A DNA stretch of 64,000 nucleotides from Neobacillus mesonae. Its GTDB lineage: Bacteria > Bacillota > Bacilli > Bacillales > Cytobacillaceae. Positions within the stretch are counted from its first letter, which is position 1, and every line of letters starts with the position of its first letter. Below, piece by piece: positions 16,874 through 26,823 of the stretch. Made by a program: the position numbers and the translations under genes. The stretch covers positions 434,001-498,000 of the forward strand of contig NZ_JAMBNQ010000001.1 of the NCBI RefSeq assembly GCF_023715155.1, in the 5' to 3' direction. The notes beneath the pieces were generated by a model. That model saw nothing but the letters and a program-made list of their open reading frames with translations, made no database searches and was not told where the DNA came from.

Positions 16874-18067
16874 ATGTTTGATACAATTGAAGAAGCAATT
16901 GCTGATTTAAAAGAAGGAAAAGTGATTATTGTCTGTGATGATGAAGACAGGGAAAATGAGGGGGATTTTTTGGCATTGGCCGAAAAAGCAACTCCCGATG
17001 TGATAAATCTGATGGCTACACATGGGAGGGGGTTAATCTGTGTTCCGATAGCTGAAGAGCTTGCCCACAAGCTTGATTTAATGCCAATGGTTTCTGTCAA
17101 TACAGACTCACACGAAACAGCTTTTACGGTAAGTATTGACCATAAATTTTCTACCACTGGTATTTCAGCATTCGAAAGGTCGGCAACTGTCCTTAGTATG
17201 ATTGACCCGAATGCCAAACCAGACGATTTCATGCGTCCAGGCCATATTTTTCCGCTTGTGGCTAAAAAAGGCGGGGTGCTCCGGAGAACAGGACATACCG
17301 AGGCTGCAGTAGACTTTGCAACTATCTGCGGTGCTAAACCAGCTGGTGTTATTTGTGAAATTATGAATGAGGATGGAACAATGGCACGGGTGCCTCAGCT
17401 GCGAAAAGTTGCTGATGAACTTAACCTCAAATTGGTCACCATTAAAGATTTAATTGAATATCGAAACAAACAGGATAAATTGGTTAAGCGTGAGGTAGAG
17501 GTGAAGCTGCCAACAGAATTTGGCGAGTTTAGGGCGATTGGGTATTCCAATCTTGTGGATAACAAGGAACATGTTGCATTAGTAAAAGGTGAAATTGATC
17601 CGGAAAAACCGATCCTTGTCAGGGTCCATTCGGAATGTTTGACGGGTGACGTTTTCGGTTCCTATCGATGTGACTGCGGTCCTCAGCTCCATGCTGCACT
17701 GACACAGATTGAACAGGCGGGTAATGGAATCTTGTTATATATGCGTCAGGAAGGGCGCGGAATCGGCCTTCTCAATAAATTAAAGGCTTATAAGCTTCAG
17801 GAGCAGGGTTATGATACGGTTGAAGCAAATGAACAGCTTGGTTTCAAGCCGGATTTACGGGATTACGGCATCGGTGCCCAAATTTTGAAAGATTTAGGTG
17901 TAAGAAAGATGATGCTCCTAACCAATAATCCAAGAAAAATTAAAGGATTAAAGGGATATGGTCTTGAGGTGGTTGAACGGGTGCCGATTGAGATGGAAAT
18001 GAGACCCGAAAACGAAAAATATTTACGAACAAAACATGATAAAATGGGACATTTGCTTCACTATTAA
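16874..18067 (+). CDS. ribBA: Bifunctional DHBP synthase / GTP cyclohydrolase II
   Basis: This 397-residue fusion has an N-terminal 3,4-dihydroxy-2-butanone-4-phosphate synthase ([11 protein letters not shown] acidic loop near residue 25). The C-terminal GTP cyclohydrolase II has zinc cysteines in [17 protein letters not shown] and the RQEGRGIGL motif. It supplies both precursors of the lumazine. It is called ribA in B. subtilis. Confidence 0.96.
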   Translation: MFDTIEEAIADLKEGKVIIVCDDEDRENEGDFLALAEKATPDVINLMATHGRGLICVPIAEELAHKLDLMPMVSVNTDSHETAFTVSIDHKFSTTGISAFERSATVLSMIDPNAKPDDFMRPGHIFPLVAKKGGVLRRTGHTEAAVDFATICGAKPAGVICEIMNEDGTMARVPQLRKVADELNLKLVTIKDLIEYRNKQDKLVKREVEVKLPTEFGEFRAIGYSNLVDNKEHVALVKGEIDPEKPILVRVHSECLTGDVFGSYRCDCGPQLHAALTQIEQAGNGILLYMRQEGRGIGLLNKLKAYKLQEQGYDTVEANEQLGFKPDLRDYGIGAQILKDLGVRKMMLLTNNPRKIKGLKGYGLEVVERVPIEMEMRPENEKYLRTKHDKMGHLLHY

Positions 18068-18085
18068 AAAATTGGAGGATTCATC

Positions 18086-18556
18086 ATGGGACATATTTTT
18101 GAAGGAAATTTAGTTGGTACAGGTTTAAAAGTCGGAATTGTAGTAGGTCGTTTTAACGAGTTCATTACCAGTAAATTATTGGGCGGAGCACAGGATGCGT
18201 TAAAAAGACACGGAGTTGATGATAAAGATGTGGATGTTGCATGGGTGCCAGGCGCATTTGAAATTCCGCTAATCGCTCAAAAAATGGCGGAAAGTGGTAA
18301 ATATGATGCTGTCATTACACTTGGCACCGTCATCCGCGGCGCTACACCACATTTTGATTATGTCTGCAACGAAGCAGCCAAAGGTGTTGCTTCTGCTTCA
18401 TTAAAGAGCGGGGTACCGGTTGCATTCGGGATTTTAACAACAGAGTCCATTGAACAAGCCATTGAACGTGCGGGCACAAAGGCAGGAAACAAGGGCTGGG
18501 ATGCCGCTTCTTCTGCTATTGAAATGGCTAATTTGTGCAGGAACTTCAATCTATAA
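18086..18556 (+). CDS. ribH: 6,7-dimethyl-8-ribityllumazine synthase
   Basis: This 156-residue lumazine synthase condenses the ribitylaminopyrimidine with DHBP and forms icosahedral shells in Bacillus. [34 protein letters not shown] and the C-terminal GNKGWDAA segment are typical. It is the last rib gene, with an AGGAGG-like site 8 nt upstream. Confidence 0.96.
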   Translation: MGHIFEGNLVGTGLKVGIVVGRFNEFITSKLLGGAQDALKRHGVDDKDVDVAWVPGAFEIPLIAQKMAESGKYDAVITLGTVIRGATPHFDYVCNEAAKGVASASLKSGVPVAFGILTTESIEQAIERAGTKAGNKGWDAASSAIEMANLCRNFNL

Positions 18557-18584
18557 AAAATATTAATAATGGCAAGTGTAAAAG

Positions 18585-18619
18585 ACCCATTAGTTGAGTT
18601 AAGACTTTTGGGTTTTTTT
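18585..18619 (+). terminator. Possible rib operon terminator
   Basis: ACCCA pairs with TGGGT, with an imperfect inner stem, followed by T7. The stem is weak but the position and T-run are right. Confidence 0.5.
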
Positions 18620-18706
18620 CTTGCTTTTATTTATATTAAATAAACACTATTAACTTTATTAATTTAAATATTAATTAAAATTAATTAATATCTATTAATT
18701 GTTTTA

Positions 18707-18734
18707 TTGACATTCAAAACTGGGATGTTATAAT
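18707..18734 (+). promoter_or_regulatory. Near-consensus SigA promoter with AT-rich UP region
   Basis: TTGACA (18707-18712) and TATAAT (18729-18734) are separated by 16 bp. They are preceded by about 90 bp that is almost all A and T. The next recognised start codon is 360 bp away, so the transcript would have a long untranslated leader or be a small RNA. The 18740-19080 stretch shows no convincing gene, only a TTTACTT/AAGTAAA hairpin near 18818. Confidence 0.65.
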
Positions 18735-18969
18735 TGGTTAAAAAGTTAATAAATTCTGAATATTTTGTACAACTTCTAGAGCTTCTATCCTTATCTTTCT
18801 CATCATATTATTTACTTAAATAAGTAAACTTCGCTGTTTTGTCTGCTCAAATCTCTCAATTTACCAAGGCCGAAAAATATTAACTAAGTAAATTTATAAT
18901 ATGCAATTTGTAATAATCTTTGTCTTACATCATACATTAGTACTACATTTCACTTCTCTTATTAAGTTG

Positions 18970-19005
18970 ATTGTCAGACAATTGAACTTAGGATTGTCTG
19001 ACAAT
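18970..19005. promoter_or_regulatory. Paired operators for the cluster GntR/FadR regulator
   Basis: Two 13-bp palindromes, ATTGTCAGACAAT (18970-18982) and ATTGTCTGACAAT (18993-19005), have centres 23 bp apart. The pattern TnGTCnGACnA is the FadR-subfamily type. The same core recurs at 29045-29055 before the gntR gene. A possible promoter TTGAAC-N17-TAAACT (18983-19011) overlaps them. Confidence 0.75.
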
Positions 19006-19094
19006 TAAACTATGTAATGATGTATAAACCAAACCTAAGAGTATTTTAGAATAAACCAACATGTTTATTTTTAATTAAAAAGGATGTGGGAGGA

Positions 19095-20060
19095 TTGCAA
19101 ATTAATTTAAACAAGATTAGTGAAGGGGATCGATTAACTATTGCAAAATCTTTGACTGCAATTGAAAAAGATGACCCAATTGTTGAAGATATTCTTCATT
19201 TCCTTTTAAGAAAAAAATCTTTTAAACAAATTATTGGTATAACAGGTCCACCTGGTTCAGGAAAAAGCACTATTGTTGATCAAATGATATATCATTTCCG
19301 CCAACTGGATCTATCTGTTGGAGTTATATGTATTGATCCTTCAAGCGTATTTACAAACGGAGCAATACTAGGGGATCGGGTCCGGATGCAAAGGCATAGT
19401 ACAGATCCTAAAGTTTTTATAAGAAGTATGGCTACCCGTAATGTAAAAGGCGGATTGGCGGCAGGGGTAAGAAAGGCGGCATTATTATTACAAGAGGCTG
19501 GGAATGACGTTGTAATTATTGAAACCGTAGGTGTAGGTCAGGTAGAAATAGATATCGTTGAAGCTGCAGATACAGTAATTGTCACCGCGGCTCCAGGTCT
19601 CGGGGATACTATGCAAACTTTTAAAGCAGGATTAATGGAAATAGGCGATTTTTTTGTGGTAAATATGGCAGACCGCCCTGGATCTGGTAAAACGGTGAGA
19701 CAATTAGAATCCACATTACAATTTACTAGAATAAAAAAACAGTGGAAACCTAAAGTTTTAAAAACGATTGCTACAACTGGTGAAGGGGTTAAAGAATTAA
19801 TAGATGAATGTAGGATTCATTGGGAATACGTGGTTAAAAATGGAAAACTGGAAGATAATCGATTAAAAACAATGGAAATGGAAATCAAGGATCAATTAAT
19901 TAAGAGAGTAATTAATGATTTAGATAACATTACTGTAAGTGATTCTATGAAAGATGTTGTTCAGAAAGTATATAGGACGGAAATTCCTTTAGGGAAGGCA
20001 ATTAATAAAATGTATCAAAAATTTTATGAAAGGTGTGACTGCATTGCAAGCAAATATTGA
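19095..20060 (+). CDS. MeaB/ArgK-type G3E GTPase, first copy
   Basis: This GTPase chaperone loads and protects adenosylcobalamin in acyl-CoA mutases. It has Walker A GPPGSGKST near residue 50, the RGGL-like switch (RNVKGGLAAGV), IIETVGVGQVE and an NMAD base-recognition motif. The frame opens with GTG at 19086. The TTG at 19095 is better spaced from AAAAGGA, so it is used here. It is the first gene of the mutase cluster, just after two operators. A second MeaB-like GTPase lies at 29817. Confidence 0.88.
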   Translation: MQINLNKISEGDRLTIAKSLTAIEKDDPIVEDILHFLLRKKSFKQIIGITGPPGSGKSTIVDQMIYHFRQLDLSVGVICIDPSSVFTNGAILGDRVRMQRHSTDPKVFIRSMATRNVKGGLAAGVRKAALLLQEAGNDVVIIETVGVGQVEIDIVEAADTVIVTAAPGLGDTMQTFKAGLMEIGDFFVVNMADRPGSGKTVRQLESTLQFTRIKKQWKPKVLKTIATTGEGVKELIDECRIHWEYVVKNGKLEDNRLKTMEMEIKDQLIKRVINDLDNITVSDSMKDVVQKVYRTEIPLGKAINKMYQKFYERCDCIASKY

Positions 20061-21240
20061 AATTTATCAAAAAAGAGTTGCAGGTCTTCAGGAATTATTA
20101 AGAGAGAATAATGTGAGCGCAGCTTTAATTATGTATCCAAGAGATCTTTTTTATTACTCAGGCACTGCGCAGCCTTCAAATCTATGGATTCCAAGTCATG
20201 GGGACCCTGTCCTATTTACAAGGCGTGCACATGATATGACTAAAAGGGTTACTTGGATTAGTCAAATTATCCAAGCAAACAGTTTTAAAGAAATGCTGTC
20301 TGTTCTAGATGAATTAAAAATGACACCAGAAAAGGGAGGTAAAATAGGAATCCAGCAAGATGTTTTACCGACAAATATTGGATTAAGTCTTCTAAAGAAT
20401 TTAAAGGATTATAGTCTCATGAACGTATCTAAACTGATTAGTCAAAAGCGGCTTGTCAAAGATCCCGTAGAGATTAATAATATTAGACTGTCTATTGATT
20501 TATGGAAAGAAGGACATAAAGCAGTTTTAAATAGTATAGAGGAAGGAATTACAGAATATGAACTGGCAGCGAATATGGAATTTGCTGCACGGAAAAAAGG
20601 CGGGGACGGGGTGGTATGGTTTAGACGCTGGGATGGCTGTTTACCTGGAGGAGGGATTGTTACCTCTGGACCAAATGCTTGGGAAGTTTCTGGTCATGCA
20701 ATGACAGTGACAGGCGTCGGAATCAGTGAGAGTTTACCATGGGGAGCTTCTAAAAGAAAAGTGAAAAAAGGAGATCTTATTGTAGTAGACTACGGTGTAT
20801 GCAGGGAAGGATACCATGCGGATATGGCTCGTACATATTGTGTTGGTAAACCGAATGAAAAACAAAGAGATTTATGGAATAGATTAGTTGAACTGCATCT
20901 TCAAGTTATTGAGCAAATAAAGCCGGGTGTAACTGGGGAAGAACTGTACCTGTATTCTGAAAAGTTAGCAAAAAAAGAAGGACTTGATGAGAATTTTATG
21001 GGTGTCGGAAATAATCGTGGTCAATACATTGGTCATTCTATTGGCTTAGAAATTGATGAGGAACCGGTATTAGGGATAGGTTATAAACAGCCGCTGCCAG
21101 CTGGGGCCATAGTTACAATTGAACCAAAGTTCATGGTTCCTGGACTAGGTTCTGTCATGGTAGAAGATGATATTTTAATCACAAACACTGGTAATGAAAT
21201 ATTAAGTACATTAGATCGGGAACTATTTTATATCGATTAA
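20044..21240 (+). CDS. M24 family (Xaa-Pro peptidase/creatinase-like) metallohydrolase
   Basis: This protein of about 398 residues has a creatinase-like N-terminal domain and a pita-bread M24 domain. Metal ligands are visible: Asp in VVDYGV, Asp in HADMART, His in GHSIGLEIDEEP, Glu in VTIEPKF and Glu in MVEDDIL. Starts at 20026 (ATG, no ribosome binding site) and 20044 (TTG after AAAGGTG) are both possible, and the start overlaps the GTPase gene. M24 relatives include proline peptidases and ectoine or creatine hydrolases. In this cluster it may cleave an amide-bonded substrate to free a carboxylic acid; that is inference. Confidence 0.85.
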   Translation: MQANIEIYQKRVAGLQELLRENNVSAALIMYPRDLFYYSGTAQPSNLWIPSHGDPVLFTRRAHDMTKRVTWISQIIQANSFKEMLSVLDELKMTPEKGGKIGIQQDVLPTNIGLSLLKNLKDYSLMNVSKLISQKRLVKDPVEINNIRLSIDLWKEGHKAVLNSIEEGITEYELAANMEFAARKKGGDGVVWFRRWDGCLPGGGIVTSGPNAWEVSGHAMTVTGVGISESLPWGASKRKVKKGDLIVVDYGVCREGYHADMARTYCVGKPNEKQRDLWNRLVELHLQVIEQIKPGVTGEELYLYSEKLAKKEGLDENFMGVGNNRGQYIGHSIGLEIDEEPVLGIGYKQPLPAGAIVTIEPKFMVPGLGSVMVEDDILITNTGNEILSTLDRELFYID

Positions 21241-21273
21241 GAATAGCACTTTTGCAATAAAGGGGGGAATAGT

Positions 21274-22914
21274 ATGGTTTTAAATCAAACTGACTTTTAT
21301 AAAGTGAAAGAAACATGGGCGATTTCAACTATTTTATCTAAGCAGGCGATGGAACGTCCAAATTCTCCTGCACTCCAATGGGAAGATGAAATACCAATAA
21401 CATATAATGAGCTATATCTCCACTGTTTAAAATTATCAGGAGGCCTTTCAAAATTAGGTGTTAAGAAAAATGATAAAGTTCTTATTTTACTTCCCAACAG
21501 TCTTGAGGTTATATATACATGGATTAGTGTAAACTTTTTAGGAGCAATTGAGGTTCCAATAAATATTCATTATAAAGGTAGTTTCTTAGTACATGAAACC
21601 AATGATAGTCAAGCAAGGGTGGCTGTGGTTCATGAACAATATTTATCCAGGTTTTATGAGGTAAGTAATCAGCTGAAACATATAGAAGATATTATTGTTG
21701 TTGGAGAAGGAGAAGTGGAATTTAAAAATAATGAGCAAAGTAAGTGGCATATTCACAATTGGGAAAAAATAACAAATTCGGAACCGATATCTGGGCCGGT
21801 AAAAGCAAAATACTCAGATATCGCTGCCATTATGTATACATCTGGAACAACAGGTCCTTCCAAGGGCGTAATAATGCCGTATGGTTTAGAGGGATCATTT
21901 GCTCAAGCAATCATAGATATAGCTCATTTATCAAGCGATGACGTCTATTATGTATGTCTTCCGCTTTTCCATGCAAATGCTCAATTTATGCAAGTACTGC
22001 CGGCGTTTATAGTTGGTGCTAGGGTAAGTGTTTGGCCGGGATTTAGTGCTTCTGGCTGGCTGGATCAGATTCGAAAAATAGGTGCAACGGTTACAAATAC
22101 ATTGGGTGTCATGTGTGAATTCATTTATCGGCAGCCGCGAAGGCAGGATGATTCTATTAATCCATTAAGATGTATATTTTCATTACCTACACCAAAGGAT
22201 ATTGCAGAGGATTTTGAAAAGAGATTTTCTGTTACATGTATTGAAGGATATGGTATGACTGAATCAACAGTGGTCACTTATCGAAGATTAAATGAACCAT
22301 TAAAACTGGGATCTGCTGGAAGAGCTCTTGATTGGTATGAGGTTTCCATTGTTGACCCTGAAACAGATGAATTAATGCCCCCAGATGGAATTGGAGAAAT
22401 AGTTATCAGACCTAAATATCCATGGACATTTATGAAAGGATATCATAATGCTCCATCCAAAACAATTGAAGCATGGAGGAATTTATGGTTTCATACTGGG
22501 GACAGTGGAAAGATGGATGAGAATGGGTATTTATATTTTGTTGATCGGATAAAGGATTCGATTAGAAGACGAGGAGAAAATATTACTTCTCAGTCTATTG
22601 AAAACGTTTTAAACTCACATCCTAAAATTAAGGAAAGTGCCGCCATTGCTATTAAATCTGAATATGGTGCAGGCGGTGAAGATGAAGTAAAAATTTGTGT
22701 TGTTCTAAAGCCTAATGAAATTTTTTCCTATCAGGACCTGCATAAATATTGTGAAGAAAATATGCCATATTTTGCAGTGCCCAGATATATAGAATACGTT
22801 GATGAACTTCCTAAAACACCTAATCAAAAACTTAGGAAAAATGTATTGCGCGAACAAGGTATTACGGCTAAGACTTGGGATCGGGAAGCTGCGGGAATTA
22901 AGGTTAGAAAATAA
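21274..22914 (+). CDS. AMP-forming acyl-CoA synthetase
   Basis: This 546-residue ANL-superfamily ligase activates a carboxylic acid to its CoA thioester via an acyl-adenylate. The P-loop MYTSGTTGPSKG lies near residues 188-199. Also seen are GYGMTES, the LWFHTGDSG motif, KDSIRRRGENI, and the C-terminal lysine in KTPNQKLRK. The pattern resembles CaiC-type short or polar acid ligases. It probably makes the CoA ester used by the mutase. The start follows AAAGGGGGG. A hairpin at 22916-22950 separates it from the next gene. Confidence 0.9.
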   Translation: MVLNQTDFYKVKETWAISTILSKQAMERPNSPALQWEDEIPITYNELYLHCLKLSGGLSKLGVKKNDKVLILLPNSLEVIYTWISVNFLGAIEVPINIHYKGSFLVHETNDSQARVAVVHEQYLSRFYEVSNQLKHIEDIIVVGEGEVEFKNNEQSKWHIHNWEKITNSEPISGPVKAKYSDIAAIMYTSGTTGPSKGVIMPYGLEGSFAQAIIDIAHLSSDDVYYVCLPLFHANAQFMQVLPAFIVGARVSVWPGFSASGWLDQIRKIGATVTNTLGVMCEFIYRQPRRQDDSINPLRCIFSLPTPKDIAEDFEKRFSVTCIEGYGMTESTVVTYRRLNEPLKLGSAGRALDWYEVSIVDPETDELMPPDGIGEIVIRPKYPWTFMKGYHNAPSKTIEAWRNLWFHTGDSGKMDENGYLYFVDRIKDSIRRRGENITSQSIENVLNSHPKIKESAAIAIKSEYGAGGEDEVKICVVLKPNEIFSYQDLHKYCEENMPYFAVPRYIEYVDELPKTPNQKLRKNVLREQGITAKTWDREAAGIKVRK

Positions 22915-22966
22915 ATGGAGAAAAGAATCTTTAAAAATTCCTTCTCCATGTTAAGAAGGTGTTTGC

Positions 22967-23887
22967 TTGATCATTAATGTGATCTTACCGGTTATGTTAA
23001 TTATGGCTGCTGGCTACTTATTTGGGAGATTTACAAATGTAGACCAAGCACCCATATCTAAATTCTCCATGGTTGTCCTTAGTCCTGCATTAATTTTTAG
23101 TTTTTTGGTACGTACGAATTTATCGGCCGTAAGTTTAATACAGATTCTTGTGGCTACAGTTTTATTTACCATTTTCCTAGCAGCAATTACTTTTGTAGTT
23201 ATGAAAATAACAAAAAATAAAATGTTGTTGAATCCAGCATTATTATCAACATTGTTTCCTAACTCTGGAAATGTCGGACTGCCCGTTTTACTTTTTGCTT
23301 ATGGTGACGAGGGTTTTTCTATTGGAGTAGTGATAGTCGTTATTCATTTTGTTTTAATATACTCTCTTGGTGTTTATTTTGCATCAATGGAGGGCGGAAA
23401 CTGGAAGAAAGGTTTGAAAAATGTTACTAAACTACCAACAACCTACGCAACGATATTGTCACTCATTGTGATTATCTTTAAAATTGATGTTCCGGATTTC
23501 TTGTATGATCCAATTAAGCTGGTTGGTGATGCCATGGTCCCAGTTGTTTTATTAATACTGGGTATACAGCTTTCGAAAACAAAGATTTCTAGTGCGGAAG
23601 GACTAGAGAAAGGAAAAAATGTATCTAGTTTAATTTCGATAAGTGTAATTAAACTATTAATCTCACCATTACTAATCATTGCCATTGTAATAGTCGGTCA
23701 ATTTGACCCCCTTATAGCAAAGGTATTAATTTTACAGAGTTCAATGCCAACAGCGGTATTAATGACGATGATTGCAACTGAATATAAAGCAAAGCCTGAA
23801 CTTGTTGCAAGTGCAACATTTGTAACGACGTTGTTAAGTTTCTTCTCCATAACCGGGCTGTTGTATTTATTAAATTATTTGTATTGA
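22967..23887 (+). CDS. AEC family permease
   Basis: This 306-residue membrane protein has about ten hydrophobic helices in two similar halves, with the AEC pattern (ILPVMLIMAAGYLFGR at the start, FPNSGNVGLPVLLF in helix 4). The family includes auxin efflux carriers and bacterial malonate, malate or lysine transporters. It starts with TTG at 22967 after AAGAAGGTG. It probably moves the cluster substrate or a product, in or out. Confidence 0.85.
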   Translation: MIINVILPVMLIMAAGYLFGRFTNVDQAPISKFSMVVLSPALIFSFLVRTNLSAVSLIQILVATVLFTIFLAAITFVVMKITKNKMLLNPALLSTLFPNSGNVGLPVLLFAYGDEGFSIGVVIVVIHFVLIYSLGVYFASMEGGNWKKGLKNVTKLPTTYATILSLIVIIFKIDVPDFLYDPIKLVGDAMVPVVLLILGIQLSKTKISSAEGLEKGKNVSSLISISVIKLLISPLLIIAIVIVGQFDPLIAKVLILQSSMPTAVLMTMIATEYKAKPELVASATFVTTLLSFFSITGLLYLLNYLY

Positions 23888-23956
23888 AAGAAATTCTATC
23901 GTGAAATTACAGAATAATTTGAATATTAATTTTATCTAAGAAAGGTGTGGGTTAAT

Positions 23957-24979
23957 GTGGTCAAGAAACTTAGTCTTCTGTTAATTAGTTTAGTAGTTAT
24001 TATAATGGCTGGATGCAGCAGTGATAAATCTTCTGGATCAGATAATAAAAAGGAGACGTTTACATTAAAACTGGGGCACGTAGGTCCAGCTGATGCAGAG
24101 CACCCATGGCAAAAGTATGCAAAGATTTATGCAGACGAAATTGAAAAAAAGACAGATGGCCGGGTTAAAATACAAATCTATCCTTCAAGTCAGCTTGGCG
24201 GCGATCGTGAAATGACAGAAGCACTACAGCAAGGAACATTGGAAATGGGTTTAATCAGTACGATTGCAATGGGTAACTTCGTACCCGAGTTGCAGGTTTG
24301 GGATCTTCCATATATTTTCCCTAATGATAATGCAAAGGTAGATGAGATTTTAGAAGGACCAATTGGTGAAAAATTAGCAAATGCAATGTCAAAAAAATCA
24401 TTACATGCTTTAGCATACTGGGAAAATGATTGGCGGGCAATGACAAATTCAAAACATCCTATTGAAAGTGTTAAAGATTTAAAAGGGCTAAAAATGAGGG
24501 TGGTAGAGAATAAACCATCATTAGATTGGTTTGGAAGAGTAGGAGCTATCCCAACGCCTATGGCATTTTCGGAAGTTTATACCGCGTTGCAGCAAAAGAC
24601 CATCGATGGTCAGGACAATGGAACTCTCTTAACTCATGGAGCTAAACTTTATGAAGTTCAACCTTATTTTACATTTACCAATCATATGTATGCACCATTA
24701 GCATTGGTTGTAAGTGACAAAACTTGGAGCAAAATGCCTGAGGATATTCAGAAGATTCTTAAGGAAACTGGTGTAACAGTTGGCAAAGAACAAAGGAAAT
24801 ACAGCCGTGAGACAGCAAAAAAATTGGCAGAACAGCTGAAAAAAGAGGGAGTTACGGTAACAGAACTTTCAGATAGTGCAATCAAAGAATTCCAGGATAG
24901 TGCAGCGGAAACCTATAAAAAATTAGCACCAGAAATTGGCCAGGATTTAATTGACGAAATGCTGAAATATCGCCAATAG
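23957..24979 (+). CDS. dctP: TRAP transporter substrate-binding lipoprotein (DctP family)
   Basis: The N-terminus is a lipoprotein signal with lipobox MAGCSSD. The mature protein has the DctP features GHVGPADAEHPW, YPSSQLGGDREMTEALQQG, LKGLKMRVVENKP and the arginine that binds carboxylates. The GTG at 23957 is spaced well from AAAGGTGTGG; an in-frame GTG at 23945 overlaps that site. TRAP binding proteins capture organic acids outside the membrane. It is the first of the dctPQM set. Confidence 0.92.
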   Translation: MVKKLSLLLISLVVIIMAGCSSDKSSGSDNKKETFTLKLGHVGPADAEHPWQKYAKIYADEIEKKTDGRVKIQIYPSSQLGGDREMTEALQQGTLEMGLISTIAMGNFVPELQVWDLPYIFPNDNAKVDEILEGPIGEKLANAMSKKSLHALAYWENDWRAMTNSKHPIESVKDLKGLKMRVVENKPSLDWFGRVGAIPTPMAFSEVYTALQQKTIDGQDNGTLLTHGAKLYEVQPYFTFTNHMYAPLALVVSDKTWSKMPEDIQKILKETGVTVGKEQRKYSRETAKKLAEQLKKEGVTVTELSDSAIKEFQDSAAETYKKLAPEIGQDLIDEMLKYRQ

Positions 24980-24994
24980 GGAGTCGGTTATATC

Positions 24995-25480
24995 ATGAAA
25001 AAATTTAATTCGATAATGGAAGGTTTAACAGGATTCCTATTAATTGTCATGACGATTTTAGCTATAACCCAGGTAATCACCAGATATGTGCTGGAAGTAT
25101 CTGTGCCTTGGGTTGAGGAATTAATCCGCTATTTAATGGTATTCACCATTTTTATTGGATCATCAATAGCCATCTATCAAAAAGCACATTTAAGTGTTGA
25201 AATATTTGACCTTGTCTTGAATAAGAAACAATTTAGATATTTAGATTTAACCCGACAGTTAATCATTACACTTTTTAGTGTCGTCATGGTTTATATCACC
25301 TTTGAATTTATTAAAACATTATTAGATTCAGGACAATTAAGTCCAGCTATGCATATATCAATGGGATGGCCTATGGCCTCCCTCCTATTGGGGAGTTTAT
25401 TGATGGTTATTAATGGAGGATTTCTCTTCTATAGGATTTTGTCAAAAAAAGAAATTATTAAGGAAGGGGATCCTATGTGA
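24995..25480 (+). CDS. dctQ: TRAP transporter small permease (DctQ family)
   Basis: This 161-residue protein has four membrane helices and the DctQ signature (VTRYVLEVSVPWVEELIRYLMVF in sense, with the WxEE block). It is the small membrane partner of the sodium-driven TRAP transporter and overlaps the next gene by 4 nt. Confidence 0.9.
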   Translation: MKKFNSIMEGLTGFLLIVMTILAITQVITRYVLEVSVPWVEELIRYLMVFTIFIGSSIAIYQKAHLSVEIFDLVLNKKQFRYLDLTRQLIITLFSVVMVYITFEFIKTLLDSGQLSPAMHISMGWPMASLLLGSLLMVINGGFLFYRILSKKEIIKEGDPM

Positions 25481-26790
25481 ATGCATTATTAATTCTGATT
25501 CTCTTTTTCATCCTAATTTTTGCAGGAATACCGGTCGCTTATAGTTTTGGTGCAGCTTCATTGGTTTATATTTTAATGATCTTTCCGGATAATATCAGCA
25601 TCCTTGCAAGCAGGGGGTTTGGCTCAGTTGATTCGTTTTCATTAATGGCTATTCCATTTTTTATCTTAGCCGGGGATGTTATGAAAGAGGCAAAAATATC
25701 CCATTATCTAATCAACTTTTTATCCATTTTTACGAAAAAAATTAAAGGATCCTTGGCACATTTAACCGTCATTGCATCTACCTTTTTTGGAGCAATTTCA
25801 GGCTCATCTGCAGCTACAGTTGCGGCTATCGGCGGAATCATGATTCCAGAGATGATCAAAAAAGGGTATGATCGTCATCATGCCGTAGCTATTGCTGCAT
25901 CCTCGGGATTCCTTGGGATTTTAATCCCTCCTAGTATCCCTTTGATTATTTATGGGATGAATGCAGAAGTATCGGTTTCGAAACTTTTTTTAGCCGGAAT
26001 CATGCCAGGAATTATGATGGCCATTGGTTTTATGGCAGTGAACTATTTTATGCTTAAAAAATATAAAATCAATGAAACAGCCGCTGCTATTCAAAGTGGT
26101 GTAGAAAAAGAACTTAAACCTGAAAATCAAAGGAAATCTGCTTTTTTTCCGGCGATTCCTGCCTTATTGATGCCAATCATTATACTTGGAGGTATTTATA
26201 CTGGAATATTTACACCAACTGAGTCAGGAGCAGTTGCCGTAGGATACGGTATCCTTGTAGCGTTCTTTTATTACAGAAGTTTGACTGGGAAAAAACTATT
26301 GCAGATTGCGGGGACTTCGGTTGTTACCAGTGCAACGATTCTAATCATGATAAGTTTTGCTGGTGTTTTTGGTTATATTATTACAGTTGAAAGAGTCCCT
26401 GCATTATTAGCAGAAACCATACTTTCTTGGACAAATAATACGATTGTTATTTTACTTATACTCAATATTATATATCTCATCCTTGGAACCTTCATGGAAA
26501 CCATTACAGCTATAGTTATTACTACACCTATTTTCTTGCCATTAATTCAAGCGCTGGGAATAGATTTAGTTCACTTTGGAATCATTCAAACTACCAACCT
26601 ATGTATCGGTTTAATTACACCGCCAATGGCCTTAAATCTGCTCATGGCCTCTAAGGTAGGGGAAGTATCAATCATGAAAACGATTAAACCATTAACTCCA
26701 TATTTAATCATATCAATCATTGTTTTACTTTTAGTGACCTATATTCCACAAATTTCTTTATTTTTACCTGACTTATTAGTCAAAGAATAG
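25477..26790 (+). CDS. dctM: TRAP transporter large permease (DctM family)
   Basis: This 437-residue protein of about 12 helices forms the transport channel of the TRAP system. SSAATVAAIGGIMIPEM and the GILIPPSIPLIIYG block are family hallmarks. It starts with GTG at 25477 inside ATGTGA, overlapping the dctQ stop, so translation is coupled. It probably imports the acid that the cluster degrades. Confidence 0.92.
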   Translation: MNALLILILFFILIFAGIPVAYSFGAASLVYILMIFPDNISILASRGFGSVDSFSLMAIPFFILAGDVMKEAKISHYLINFLSIFTKKIKGSLAHLTVIASTFFGAISGSSAATVAAIGGIMIPEMIKKGYDRHHAVAIAASSGFLGILIPPSIPLIIYGMNAEVSVSKLFLAGIMPGIMMAIGFMAVNYFMLKKYKINETAAAIQSGVEKELKPENQRKSAFFPAIPALLMPIIILGGIYTGIFTPTESGAVAVGYGILVAFFYYRSLTGKKLLQIAGTSVVTSATILIMISFAGVFGYIITVERVPALLAETILSWTNNTIVILLILNIIYLILGTFMETITAIVITTPIFLPLIQALGIDLVHFGIIQTTNLCIGLITPPMALNLLMASKVGEVSIMKTIKPLTPYLIISIIVLLLVTYIPQISLFLPDLLVKE

Positions 26791-26823
26791 TTTTGATATT
26801 TAAAAGAGTGGGAGGCTTCGCAA

